The translations under genes were made by a program, and so were the position numbers. A DNA stretch of 64,000 nucleotides, taken from contig NZ_AFWE01000196.1 in assembly GCF_000222585.1 (NCBI RefSeq), positions 1 to 64,000 on the forward strand, written 5' to 3'. How positions within the stretch are numbered: the first letter of the stretch is position 1; each line of letters begins with the position of its first letter. Under the pieces are notes generated by a model. It saw only the letters and a list, made by a program, of their open reading frames with translations, had not been told where the DNA came from and made no database searches. Shown in pieces: positions 16,079 to 25,185 of the stretch. The stretch is from Vibrio scophthalmi LMG 19158. GTDB taxonomy: Bacteria; Pseudomonadota; Gammaproteobacteria; Enterobacterales; Vibrionaceae.

Positions 16079-16289
16079 CCCGTTATCAAAGATAAGAAAC
16101 TAAGGAAAATCTAATCAAAAATTAATTAAATTCAAAGAATTATAAAAATAACTTTTTAAGCTTCTCGCAAGATTCAGAGCAGATTCAACAAAAACTACTA
16201 GATACGTCATCCTAAAGCAGGTTCAATCTGAAAGGGATTATGAGATCTGTGAACGCGGTAAGGTCACAAATTCTCGACTGAATAGGCGA

Positions 16290-16691
16290 TCAATTAGACT
16301 GAGTTGCCAAATAGAGGCGATAGACAGCACTACCCAATAAAAGCCCGGAAATATTAATCAAAAAATCTTGCCATGAAAATTCTCTCAACGGGCTAACGGC
16401 TTGAAAAGCCTCATCTGCTGAGACGAGACAGAGCATTAAGATCAACAGCGGGGGGAAGCGAAATAAGGCGTTACGAAAATAGTATTTTGGGGTCGCCCAA
16501 CAGGCTATAAATCCCAATAAAAATGAGAGGATACTGTGCAGAGCCCAATCACCACCAAGCAATACTTCAACTTCTCGTACGCTGTTGCCATGCACATTAA
16601 ACGTCTTCGCCATTGACGCTAAACCGCCAAGCAATACGACAACCATGAGCAGTACCACTCGGCGATTAAAATATAAAGGACGTTTATTCAT
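16290..16691 (-). CDS. VanZ-family small membrane protein
   Basis: This 133-residue protein has about four hydrophobic segments (near 12-26, 49-65, 77-91 and 108-126). It carries the VanZ-like signature DEAFQAVSPLREFSWQDF followed by NISGLLLG near residues 92-118. VanZ-domain proteins are integral membrane proteins of unknown general biochemistry, named after the teicoplanin-resistance gene. Resistance should not be inferred here. It lies downstream of the cytochrome oxidase cluster on the same strand, with a 113-base gap, so it may be read separately. Confidence 0.75.
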   Translation of the reverse strand: MNKRPLYFNRRVVLLMVVVLLGGLASMAKTFNVHGNSVREVEVLLGGDWALHSILSFLLGFIACWATPKYYFRNALFRFPPLLILMLCLVSADEAFQAVSPLREFSWQDFLINISGLLLGSAVYRLYLATQSN

Positions 16692-16804
16692 GCTTGCTGT
16701 TCTAAGGGGTCATGCTGTCTGGATGATGAAAATACGACCAGCATACGTGAACCCCTCGTGATATCAAAGGTCATTTTGTTGATTTTTGGTTATTTTTTAT
16801 ATCG

Positions 16805-17701
16805 TTAAGTAATGTAGTGATCGACCAACAGTAAAACAAAAAGCAGCATCAGATGGTAAATAGAGAACTTAAAAGTCTCGATGGCTGTTTTCTCTGTTGG
16901 CTGGTATTTCAACTTCCAAGCATAACCAATAAAGCCTGCACTCAACACAATGGAGCCTATCCAATAAAGTGGACCACTCATCCCAACCAAAGCGGGCAAT
17001 AAACACACTAAGGCCAATAAAATGGTGTAAAGCAAGATAGAGGTTTTGGTGTATTCAATCCCATGAGTCACTGGCAGCATAGGAATATCGGCTTTGGCAT
17101 AATCATCTCGGCGATGGATGGCGAGCGCCCAAAAGTGTGGCGGCGTCCAGATAAAAATGATCATCACGAGCAGCCAAGCATGGCTATGTAGCTCCCCCGT
17201 CACCGCGCTCCAACCCAACAACGGTGGCATTGCCCCTGCAATCCCAGCGATGACAATATTTTGTGGCGTCGCACGTTTCAAATACATGGTGTAAACCACT
17301 GCATAGCCCAAAAGACTGGCAAACGTCAGCCAAGCCGTTAGCGGATTAACGGTAAACAGTAATATCATAAACCCCGCAACACCGAGGGTAGTGGCAAATC
17401 CCGCCACACGCATCGGTGACATCTCCCCTTGTGGTAAAGGGCGGCGGTGCGTTCGAGCCATCACGGCATCAATACGACGATCAATTAAATGATTGAAAGC
17501 TGCCGCCGAAGAAGCCATTAAGCCAATGCCCAGCATTCCTAATATACTTTGCTGCAAAGGCAGGGAACCCGGCATAGCCAAACACATTCCAACTAGCGCC
17601 GTTAGTAGCATCAACATCACCACTTTTGGCTTGGTTAATGCGAGGTAACTACGCCACACGGCTTTGCTCTGGCTGTATTCATAACTTAGAGATTTACTCA
17701 T
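16805..17701 (-). CDS. cyoE: Protoheme IX farnesyltransferase (heme O synthase)
   Basis: A 298-residue polytopic UbiA-family prenyltransferase that converts heme B to heme O, the precursor of the heme A used by the oxidase encoded nearby. Both aspartate-rich motifs are visible: [21 protein letters not shown] and [13 protein letters not shown]. The ATG at 17701 has a strong AAGGAGG upstream. It overlaps the ctaA stop by 8 bases, so the two are probably translationally coupled. It is the last gene of the oxidase locus. Confidence 0.95.
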   Translation of the reverse strand: MSKSLSYEYSQSKAVWRSYLALTKPKVVMLMLLTALVGMCLAMPGSLPLQQSILGMLGIGLMASSAAAFNHLIDRRIDAVMARTHRRPLPQGEMSPMRVAGFATTLGVAGFMILLFTVNPLTAWLTFASLLGYAVVYTMYLKRATPQNIVIAGIAGAMPPLLGWSAVTGELHSHAWLLVMIIFIWTPPHFWALAIHRRDDYAKADIPMLPVTHGIEYTKTSILLYTILLALVCLLPALVGMSGPLYWIGSIVLSAGFIGYAWKLKYQPTEKTAIETFKFSIYHLMLLFVLLLVDHYIT

Positions 17702-18788
17702 GGTAGGCCTCCTTGCCAACACGCATACCTAGTGCAGAAGTTTTTGGGGTTGATTGCCACAATAAATGATTAATATAAAGTACATTAAGTAAAAGCAATG
17801 CGGCTCCGAGATTGTGAGCAACCGCAACCACGATGGGTAAGCTAAAGACAACATTACTGATCCCCAACATAAGCTGTAGCGCCAGCAATCCTGTTAACCA
17901 CTTAGCTTGGTGCTGACAGGGCAAACTTTCCTGTTTGAATAACTGCCAAATCAAACTAATCAATACGAGACTAACGACCATTGCACCAAAGCGATGCATG
18001 ACATGAATCGTCATTCTTGCACCATAATCTAACGTACCAAACTCATAGCTCTCTTGTGACGGTTGGATGAGCTGAAAAGCGGTGCTGAAATCCAAATAAT
18101 CACGCCATTGTCCTTGGCATATCGGCAGTTCGGTACACATTAAGGCGGCATAATTGGAGGATGTCCAACCACCAAGCGCAATTTGCATTACCAGCAGTAT
18201 TAAAGCCAACACGGCAATGATTTTTATCACACTAGAATTAGGCGATATCCGTTGCTTGGTATTATGCACAAGATGGCCGACATTGGGCTCAGGCTCTTGT
18301 TCTAGTGCGGAATGTGAGCATTCACTTGCTCGAACCTGCCAATACAACAAAGCCAATAAGCTAAACAGTGTAAAGCCGCCAAGTAAGTGTCCCATCACCA
18401 CTAAAGGCATCAACTTCATCGTGACTGTCCACATTCCGAGTAGAGCTTGGAATACGACCACGACACTGATCAAAACAGGCAACACTCGGCCCACTTGTTT
18501 TTGCACAATAGCGATAACTGAAATGGCAAAGACCAATAAACCAAGCGAACCTGCAAAATATCGATGGATCATTTCCAGCCATGCTTTATCCGTCTCGACA
18601 GTTAAAGCAGGAAAAAGATGGTTGGCTTGAGCAATTTCCAGCTCACTATTGGGTACGCTAAGCAGACCATAACAACCGGGCCAATCTGGGCAGCCTAGTC
18701 CGGCATCCGCTAGACGAGTATAAGCACCTAAAAGAATGACGATAAACGTCAGCAGCAAACTCAGTTGTAACATGCGTTTTAATAGCAT
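17694..18788 (-). CDS. ctaA: Heme A synthase
   Basis: A 364-residue, eight-helix COX15/CtaA-family membrane protein that oxidises heme O to heme A. Both extracytoplasmic cysteine pairs typical of the family are visible: [10 protein letters not shown] near residue 33 and CTELPICQG near 222. The conserved helix histidines are also present (for example in [24 protein letters not shown] and VAHNLGA). AAGGAGG precedes the start closely. It sits between the Sco-like gene and cyoE with very tight spacing and is part of the oxidase operon. Confidence 0.95.
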   Translation of the reverse strand: MLLKRMLQLSLLLTFIVILLGAYTRLADAGLGCPDWPGCYGLLSVPNSELEIAQANHLFPALTVETDKAWLEMIHRYFAGSLGLLVFAISVIAIVQKQVGRVLPVLISVVVVFQALLGMWTVTMKLMPLVVMGHLLGGFTLFSLLALLYWQVRASECSHSALEQEPEPNVGHLVHNTKQRISPNSSVIKIIAVLALILLVMQIALGGWTSSNYAALMCTELPICQGQWRDYLDFSTAFQLIQPSQESYEFGTLDYGARMTIHVMHRFGAMVVSLVLISLIWQLFKQESLPCQHQAKWLTGLLALQLMLGISNVVFSLPIVVAVAHNLGAALLLLNVLYINHLLWQSTPKTSALGMRVGKEAYHE

Positions 18789-18797
18789 AGAGCCTCC

Positions 18798-19346
18798 TTA
18801 ACCCACCCGAGATAACTTGAGTAGTTTTCTCAGATCAGCCAGTAATCCTTTACTTTGAGCCACTAAATGGTCTTGCGAATCCACCTTTGGGTAGCGCATG
18901 ACGAGCTGACCTCTTGGGTCAACAATCACATATTCAAAACTGTCCACCACTTGCCCAAATGCGCTGTTGATCGTAAGTGTTGACAAACCAATGTCCTGAA
19001 GCGCTTGTTGATCACTACGCTCGCGAACCAGCACGACAGGCTCAACCCGCTGTTGATATTTTCCTAAGGCAGTATGGCTTTGTTTCAGTAGATAGAGTTG
19101 TTCTAGGCAGAGCGAGTCGCATACTTCTGGCATCACATAGGCCAATTGCCAACGCTGACCAACATAGGGATTCTCAACACCAAGGCTCGCATAACTGGTG
19201 GAGGGTTCAATTAACGTACCTTTATTAGTCACGCCAGCCGTGTACCACTGCTGCTGTAGAATCAACTTGGCTAATAGTGCAGGCAAAGCAAACACGAAAA
19301 TAAGTGCCAATAACATGATGCGACCGCGAGTAACTGATGCTTTCAT
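18798..19346 (-). CDS. Membrane-anchored Sco-like protein of the cytochrome oxidase operon
   Basis: A 182-residue protein with one N-terminal membrane anchor (residues 9-27) and a soluble part predicted outside the cytoplasm. CDSLC (C76 and C80) lies at the place of the Sco CxxxC copper motif, and a DPRG turn (143-146) matches the Sco DPxG. The copper-ligand histidine of Sco, expected in a VDH context just before the DPxG strand, is replaced (VDSFEY, 134-139). Position between surf1 and ctaA implies a role in oxidase assembly, perhaps CuA-site thiol reduction rather than copper delivery (inference). It is usually left as a hypothetical protein in similar operons. Confidence 0.7.
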   Translation of the reverse strand: MKASVTRGRIMLLALIFVFALPALLAKLILQQQWYTAGVTNKGTLIEPSTSYASLGVENPYVGQRWQLAYVMPEVCDSLCLEQLYLLKQSHTALGKYQQRVEPVVLVRERSDQQALQDIGLSTLTINSAFGQVVDSFEYVIVDPRGQLVMRYPKVDSQDHLVAQSKGLLADLRKLLKLSRVG

Positions 19347-19370
19347 TTGCTCTCCTTAGCTCGATGACAA

Positions 19371-20138
19371 TCAAGGTAAATCGTTGACCACTTTTCGCTT
19401 TGACTTCACTGCCAACGACAGCCAAATAAGCGCTAATATTGCCAATGCTACTGCCATGGCAAACCACTGCACCGCATAACCAATATGTTTTCCTGCACTC
19501 ATTGGCAGTGGGTTCCACGGCTGTGGGTAATCCCACTGCTGATCAATCGATTGTGGTTGAACGACAAACCTCTCAATTGGGTATTGCCAAAGGCGGCTTA
19601 ACGCAGCGATGTTCAAATTTTGAATACGCACTGGCAAGGTATCCTCAGCCATCAATGCGTCACTGAGCGGGTTGTTTGAACGTACATACAATCGCCCTTC
19701 CCCTTGATACCTCTCATCCAACCAATTGACTTCAGGCAGTATTGAACGGTTCACACCCGCAGGAATAAAGCCTCGTTCAAGTAATACATAACGCCCTTGT
19801 GCCGTTTTCATCAACTGAATCGCCAAATAGCCCACATTGCCCTCAAATACTTGGTTATCTAGCAATAAGTATTTTCCATGTAGTGGCGTCACAAGAACGT
19901 CCACTCTTTGCCCGGTCAAATAGCTCTCTTGGCTAGGCTGTACATCGTCTAATGGCAGAAGAGTTTGCCACTGCTTGCTATCAAGCTCTTGCTGTATCGC
20001 CTGTTTCTGCTCAGCCCGATTTAATTGCCATAATCCCAAGTTGACCAATATCGATATCGCAACCACAGTTAAGATAAGCGCCAACCAAAACGACGGTTGT
20101 TTTATTAACTCACTTAAGGACAACGCTATGGTTTTCAT
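19371..20138 (-). CDS. SURF1 family cytochrome oxidase assembly protein
   Basis: A 255-residue protein with the family's two terminal membrane helices. The first carries LGLWQLNRAEQKQ (about residues 30-42) and the second HIGYAVQWFAMAVA near 215-230. SURF1/Shy1 proteins assist heme A insertion into subunit I. The start is uncertain. The ATG at 20138 has only a weak Shine-Dalgarno sequence. An in-frame ATG at 20177 has GAGG six bases upstream and would add 13 residues. Either way, its 5' end overlaps the oppositely oriented DUF2909 gene. Confidence 0.85.
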   Translation of the reverse strand: MKTIALSLSELIKQPSFWLALILTVVAISILVNLGLWQLNRAEQKQAIQQELDSKQWQTLLPLDDVQPSQESYLTGQRVDVLVTPLHGKYLLLDNQVFEGNVGYLAIQLMKTAQGRYVLLERGFIPAGVNRSILPEVNWLDERYQGEGRLYVRSNNPLSDALMAEDTLPVRIQNLNIAALSRLWQYPIERFVVQPQSIDQQWDYPQPWNPLPMSAGKHIGYAVQWFAMAVALAILALIWLSLAVKSKRKVVNDLP

Positions 20139-20364
20139 CTTCAAATTACTGCTTGTGGTACTACTGCTTTTTATCATCGCCAACCTCGCCAAAGCCTTAA
20201 TTGAGATGGTTAAATCGCCCAATGAAGACGAAGCAAACGAATCTGATCAGCCTCCTATGAGTCACTATCTAGGTCAACGTCTCGTTCTCTCCGCCCTAGC
20301 GGTGGTGTTACTCATTGTGGCTTTACTTACCGGCATCATCGAAGCCAATATCCGTCCTTATTAG
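20128..20364 (+). CDS. DUF2909 family twin-transmembrane protein
   Basis: A 78-residue protein with two membrane helices (about 3-21 and 51-70) joined by a short acidic linker (SPNEDEANESDQ). AAGGA lies 7 bases before the ATG, a good start. This family is typically found inside aa3/caa3 oxidase loci; its function is unknown and an assembly or small-subunit role is a guess. It is encoded on the strand opposite to the rest of the locus. Its start overlaps the surf1 start head-to-head by at least 11 bases, so each gene's upstream control region lies within the other's coding sequence. Confidence 0.8.
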   Translation: MVFIFKLLLVVLLLFIIANLAKALIEMVKSPNEDEANESDQPPMSHYLGQRLVLSALAVVLLIVALLTGIIEANIRPY

Positions 20365-20446
20365 CAATGCCAACCATTGATTAAACACACTCTCAATCCA
20401 GCTCTATTCACCCATCGTTTTGATATTTGAGAACGATGGGTTCTCG

Positions 20447-21331
20447 CTAAAGCACGTAGACAAAGATGAACAAACACAACCACACCACATCAACAAAGTG
20501 CCAATACCAACTCCCGGCCTGAAACGCGAAATGATCTTTCGGAGTAAAGTGATCTTTCGCAACCCGAGCCAACAAGATGATCAAGAAAATGGTGCCTAAA
20601 CAGACATGCAAACCATGAAAGCCGGTTAATAAGAAAAAGGTATTGCCGTAAATTCCTGCATCTAACGTCAAGCCCAGCTCTTCATACGCATGAATGTATT
20701 CCGCCGCCTGAAAATATAGAAAGAAGAATGCCAATACGATGGTAATTTCGAGCCACACTATCAACGCCATGCGCTTGTTACGCTCTAAACTGACGTGCGC
20801 CATATGCAAAGTGACGGAAGATAACAGCAGGATCAGCGTATTTTTTAGCGGAATACCTGCCCAGCCCATAGCCATGGTTGTCGTACCATCTGGTGTCGTG
20901 GTCAATGGCCATATTGCCTCAAACGCCGGCCACAGCACTTCATGAGTCATCGCATTATTACTTGCTCCAGCAAGCCAAGGAACCGAGATCAAACGTGCAT
21001 AAAACAGTGCCCCGAAAAATGCACCAAAAAACATGATTTCCGAGAAGATAAACCAGCTCATTCCCTGACGAAACGAGCGTGATATTTGCGCAGAATAGAG
21101 ACCGGTCATCGACTCAGTAATCATGTTACTGAACCACCTTGCTAAGACGTAGAGCAGAAAAAGAAAGCCAAAACCCAATATAATTTTTGAAAAGAGACTC
21201 GCACTGCCACCCTCTGCCATGGTTTGCACCGTCAACCCTGCCCCTAGCGCAATCAAAAACAAGGCGATGGCTGCCACGATCGGCCAGGTACTTTGTGCCG
21301 GTACATAATATGATTGAGGTTTAGAGCTCAT
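20447..21331 (-). CDS. coxC: Cytochrome c oxidase subunit III
   Basis: A 294-residue polytopic subunit III of the caa3-type oxidase in the inner membrane. Family signatures are visible: RQGMSWFIFSEIMFFGAFF, TLHMAH, YIHAYEELGLTLDAGIYGNTFFLLTGFHGLHV and AGSWYWHFVDVVWLCLF at the C-terminus. The ATG at 21331 has AAGGAG 7 bases upstream and gives the normal N-terminus. It is 64 bases downstream of ctaG on the same strand. Confidence 0.95.
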   Translation of the reverse strand: MSSKPQSYYVPAQSTWPIVAAIALFLIALGAGLTVQTMAEGGSASLFSKIILGFGFLFLLYVLARWFSNMITESMTGLYSAQISRSFRQGMSWFIFSEIMFFGAFFGALFYARLISVPWLAGASNNAMTHEVLWPAFEAIWPLTTTPDGTTTMAMGWAGIPLKNTLILLLSSVTLHMAHVSLERNKRMALIVWLEITIVLAFFFLYFQAAEYIHAYEELGLTLDAGIYGNTFFLLTGFHGLHVCLGTIFLIILLARVAKDHFTPKDHFAFQAGSWYWHFVDVVWLCLFIFVYVL

Positions 21332-21395
21332 GCTGTTTCTCCTTGTAAGCCACGAGTTTCGCGGTTGTGGCATGCTTCTGACCAAGCATTTGTGT

Positions 21396-22037
21396 TCAGT
21401 TACCCTGCAAATTATTGTCGCGCATTGTTTGTTTAGTCATATCGCGTGATGCCGGAGCCTCAATTTTCGCCACTTGTTTGCTCTTCTTATTTTGTGCAGC
21501 CGTGATGTCATAAAGCGTGTAAGAGAGCGTTAAGGTATGAATCGATTGAGGTATATCTCGTTCTATGTAGAAAATCAGCGGCATGTCCACGCCACTTTGG
21601 GCATCAAGCGGTTGCTTGTTAAAACAAAAACACTCCACTTTGTTAAAGTAGCTTGCCCCCATTCCGGGAGAAACCGAGGGGACGGCTTGGCCAATCACCG
21701 TTTGATCGGAACGATTAAATGCATAGTAAGAGGTTTGAATTACCTCCCCAGGATGTACATCCATGCTCATAACTTGAGGTTTAAACTCCCACGGCATGGT
21801 CGGATTAGGGTGAGCAATAAACTCAACTCGAATCGTGCGCGACGTATCAGGTGTTAACGCAGCGGGTTGCTCCACAGCCTCACGATTAGTTTTGCCATTG
21901 ATGCCAAGTGCATCGCACATAATGTCGTACAACGGCACTAATGCGAAACCAAAGCCAAACATCGCTATCGTGGCGACCAACAACTTAGCCGTTAAGGTTT
22001 TGTTCGCTTTGCGTTGAATATGCTCTTGTTCATCCAT
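21396..22037 (-). CDS. ctaG: Cytochrome c oxidase assembly protein CtaG/Cox11
   Basis: A 213-residue copper chaperone that delivers CuB to subunit I. It has one N-terminal membrane helix (about 17-35) followed by a periplasmic Ig-like domain. The copper-binding CFCF lies in YFNKVECFCFNKQPL, with VSPGMGASY just before it. The ATG at 22037 is chosen because GAGG lies 8 bases upstream; an ATG 6 bases earlier sits too close. It is 10 bases from the coxA stop, in one operon. Confidence 0.95.
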   Translation of the reverse strand: MDEQEHIQRKANKTLTAKLLVATIAMFGFGFALVPLYDIMCDALGINGKTNREAVEQPAALTPDTSRTIRVEFIAHPNPTMPWEFKPQVMSMDVHPGEVIQTSYYAFNRSDQTVIGQAVPSVSPGMGASYFNKVECFCFNKQPLDAQSGVDMPLIFYIERDIPQSIHTLTLSYTLYDITAAQNKKSKQVAKIEAPASRDMTKQTMRDNNLQGN

Positions 22038-22047
22038 GATCATCACC

Positions 22048-23688
22048 TCAATCTATTTTAGGCGGCGTCGAAAAGGTATGGTGAGGAGCAGGGCTTGGAA
22101 CGGTCCATTCCAAGCCTTCCGCCCGTTCCCATGGCTTCGCAGGGGCTTTTTCTCCACCACGAATGCATTTAATGACAACCCACAAGAACAACAACTGTGA
22201 TAAACCAAATGCAAAACCGCCAATCGAGACAATTTGGTTCACATCGGCAAACTGAATCGCATAATCTGGGATCCGTCTTGGCATCCCCGCCAACCCCAGA
22301 AAGTGCATCGGGAAGAACAACACATTGACCGAGATAATCGAAGTCCAAAAATGCCATAAACTTAATTTTTGGTCGTACATATGCCCAGTCCATTTAGGCA
22401 GCCAATAATAGGCCGCCGCCATGATCGAGAAGACCGCACCAGACACCAGCACATAATGAAAATGAGCCACCACAAAATAGGTATCGTGATATTGGAAGTC
22501 GGCAGGCACTATCGCCAACATCAAGCCTGAAAAACCACCGATTGTGAACAATACAATAAAGGCGATCGCGAACAGCATTGGCGTTTCAAATGTCATTGCT
22601 CCTCGCCACATGGTGGCCACCCAGTTAAAAACCTTCACCCCTGTTGGTACGGCGATCAACATGGTGCAATACATAAAGAACAGCTCGGCAAATACTGGCA
22701 TCCCGGTGGTGAACATGTGGTGCGCCCAAACAAGGAACGACAACAACGCAATACTACAAGTGGCGTACACCATCGAGTGATAGCCAAAAAGCTTTTTGCC
22801 GCTAAATGCTGGGATAATCGCCGAAATAATGCCAAATGAAGGCAAAATCATGATGTACACTTCTGGATGACCGAAGAACCAGAAGATATGTTGGAACATC
22901 ACTGGATCACCGCCCCCCGCCGCATCAAAGAACGAAGTACCAAAGTACTTATCCGTCAACACCATGGTGACAGCCCCCGCCAGCACCGGCATAACGGCAA
23001 TCAATAAAAACGCGGTGATCAGCCATGTCCAGACAAACAACGGCATTTTGAACCATGTCATTCCTGGCGCACGCATATTAACGATCGTTACGATGACGTT
23101 TATCGCCCCCATGATCGAACTGATCCCCATAATGTGCACCGAAAAAACGAACAACGCGGTGCTATCTGGCCCGTAGGTTGTCGACAAAGGCGCATAAAAT
23201 GTCCAGCCAAAATCAGGCCCACCACCCGCTGTGAACAGTGAACCAATTAAAATTGCAAACGCAAAAGGCAAGATCCAAAAGCTGAGGTTATTCATACGGG
23301 GCAATGCCATATCTGGCGCACCGATCATTAACGGAATCATCCAGTTTGCCAGCCCTGTGAAAGCAGGCATCACAGCACCAAACACCATCACTAAGCCATG
23401 CACTGTGGTCATCTGATTAAAAAACTGTGGATCAACAAGTTGCAACCCCGGCTGAAAGAGCTCTGCACGAATGATCATTGCCATTGCGCCGCCGGTGAAA
23501 AACATAATCAAACTAAACCATAGATAGAGCGTGCCGATGTCTTTATGGTTAGTAGAGTAAATCCAGCGAGCCAACCCTTTAGGTGCGTGGTGCTCTTCAT
23601 GATCGAGTGCGGCAGTTGAATTTGCGCGACTCAAATCAGCATCGGCAACTGGCGATGACTTGGTTGGGTGAGGAGTCTGGGTTTTCAT
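22048..23688 (-). CDS. coxA: Cytochrome c oxidase subunit I
   Basis: A 546-residue heme-copper oxidase catalytic subunit with twelve or so helices. The heme a and heme a3-CuB ligands are visible in [23 protein letters not shown] (with the cross-linked His-Tyr pair), [10 protein letters not shown] and [15 protein letters not shown]. The proton-channel element near [21 protein letters not shown] is present. It reduces O2 to water and pumps protons in the inner membrane. The start overlaps the coxB stop by 4 bases, with AAGGAGG upstream. Confidence 0.97.
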   Translation of the reverse strand: MKTQTPHPTKSSPVADADLSRANSTAALDHEEHHAPKGLARWIYSTNHKDIGTLYLWFSLIMFFTGGAMAMIIRAELFQPGLQLVDPQFFNQMTTVHGLVMVFGAVMPAFTGLANWMIPLMIGAPDMALPRMNNLSFWILPFAFAILIGSLFTAGGGPDFGWTFYAPLSTTYGPDSTALFVFSVHIMGISSIMGAINVIVTIVNMRAPGMTWFKMPLFVWTWLITAFLLIAVMPVLAGAVTMVLTDKYFGTSFFDAAGGGDPVMFQHIFWFFGHPEVYIMILPSFGIISAIIPAFSGKKLFGYHSMVYATCSIALLSFLVWAHHMFTTGMPVFAELFFMYCTMLIAVPTGVKVFNWVATMWRGAMTFETPMLFAIAFIVLFTIGGFSGLMLAIVPADFQYHDTYFVVAHFHYVLVSGAVFSIMAAAYYWLPKWTGHMYDQKLSLWHFWTSIISVNVLFFPMHFLGLAGMPRRIPDYAIQFADVNQIVSIGGFAFGLSQLLFLWVVIKCIRGGEKAPAKPWERAEGLEWTVPSPAPHHTFSTPPKID

Positions 23689-24848
23689 TGTGCCTCCTTG
23701 CCTTGGCTTTGCATCTTAAAGGCATTGATGTCCGCGGCTTGAACCACATCGCCGGTATTATTCTCAAAACCATTACGTTGATAAGTGATTACAGCGGCGA
23801 TCTCTTGTTCGGTCAGTTGGTTACTAAATGATTGCATCGCGGTACCCGCAACCCCATTTACGATAGTACTGATGTGTGCATCCAAATCGCCCGTTGCCAC
23901 TGCACTGCCTTTAATCGCTGGGAATGCACCAGGAATACCCTCGCCATTGGCTTGGTGACAAACCGCACATCGTTCAACATAAATCTGTTCGCCTTCCAGC
24001 ATTAACGCTTCGAGAGTTAATACACTGCCTAGCGCTTGCGCCGCCTGCTCTTTGGCTAACGCTAACTGAACTTTTTGATCGGCAAGCCATGCATCGTAAT
24101 CATCCTCTTCCATTGCGTGTACCACGATGGGCATAAAACCATGGGCTCGTCCGCACAACTCGGCACATTGACCGCGATACACCCCAGGTTTATCAATGCG
24201 TGTCCAAGCTTCGTTGATAAAACCAGGGATAGTGTCTTTTTTCACTGCAAAATCCGGCACCCACCAAGAGTGAATCACATCATCAGAGGTCATTAAAAAG
24301 CGAATTTTACGATTGATAGGCAACACCAACGGGTTATCGACTTCCAGTAGGTAGTGCGCTCCTTTTGCTTCAATACCATCGATTTGCTTCTGACTAGTCG
24401 CCAACAAACTAAAGAACTCCACCTCTTCACCAAAGTAACTGTAATGCCACTTCCACTGAGAGCCGGTGATTTTGACGGTAAGATCTGATTGGGTGGTATC
24501 TTCCATTGCCACTAGGGTTTTAGTGGCTGGTATCGCCATGGCGATCAAGATAATGATGGGGATGACAGTCCAAATAATTTCAACTTTGGTGCTCTCATGA
24601 AAATGTGCAGCCACCGCTCCCTTCGACTTGCGATGTTTAAAAATGGAATAAAACATCGCGCCAAAAACAATCAAGGCGATTGCGCAGCATATGTAAAAAA
24701 TCAGCATATGCAGCTCATAAACCTGCCCACTGATTTGTGTCACGCCTTGCGTCATGTTTAGTACTGGCTCTTCAGCGCTTGCTGAAAATGCCGATATTGC
24801 AGCCCCGACTTTCAATGTTAGCCATAGCCATGCTGGTATTCTCTTCAA
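23685..24848 (-). CDS. coxB: Cytochrome c oxidase subunit II with C-terminal cytochrome c domain (caa3 type)
   Basis: 387 residues from a TTG start. A signal peptide (MKRIPAW...FSASA) is followed by two helices, then the CuA cupredoxin domain with H193, C228-AEL-C232, H and M238 ([14 protein letters not shown]). The C-terminal cytochrome c domain has CAVCH at 294-298 and a downstream AMQSF Met ligand. The fused heme c makes this a caa3-type oxidase. The TTG at 24848 is chosen because GAGGAG lies 7 bases upstream and a clean signal peptide starts there. A TTG 51 bases earlier has neither. Confidence 0.9.
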   Translation of the reverse strand: MKRIPAWLWLTLKVGAAISAFSASAEEPVLNMTQGVTQISGQVYELHMLIFYICCAIALIVFGAMFYSIFKHRKSKGAVAAHFHESTKVEIIWTVIPIIILIAMAIPATKTLVAMEDTTQSDLTVKITGSQWKWHYSYFGEEVEFFSLLATSQKQIDGIEAKGAHYLLEVDNPLVLPINRKIRFLMTSDDVIHSWWVPDFAVKKDTIPGFINEAWTRIDKPGVYRGQCAELCGRAHGFMPIVVHAMEEDDYDAWLADQKVQLALAKEQAAQALGSVLTLEALMLEGEQIYVERCAVCHQANGEGIPGAFPAIKGSAVATGDLDAHISTIVNGVAGTAMQSFSNQLTEQEIAAVITYQRNGFENNTGDVVQAADINAFKMQSQGKEAQ

Positions 24849-25185
24849 AAGAGCTCTCCTCTGCTTCTGCCCAGTCGAGCGCGAAAACGAAAGGTTCAAT
24901 CACTTTTACGTAGAACATCAGAAACTCTGCTCAACGTCCATTTGCGCTTTATTCGTGCTTTCCATGCGTAATACTTAGATTACATCTCAAATGAAATTGG
25001 AAAATTAATTCATTTGAGTTCACCTAAAACTGACGCGATTTGTTATATTTATGTTAATTAATGCTAGTTATCGATTTTAAAATGTGCAAGAAAGTGCAGT
25101 GACAAAATGGTTTAGCGATTGCGCTCTCGCAAATGATAAGCAATATCACCTAAGATAAATGAAACGTCTCATATAGGTAATCACG
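24849..25185. other. Divergent promoter region between coxB and the phosphohexomutase gene
   Basis: A 337-base AT-rich gap that must hold the promoter of the whole oxidase locus (minus) and that of the mutase gene (plus). I found no operator convincing enough to name. Confidence 0.4.

Noticed and set aside
16290-16691. VanZ-like gene as an antibiotic resistance gene
   Set aside because: The VanZ domain is widespread in housekeeping proteins, and no van cluster is present.
18154-18630. 158-codon plus-strand frame inside ctaA
   Set aside because: Complementary to a well-conserved heme A synthase; no family and no start signal.
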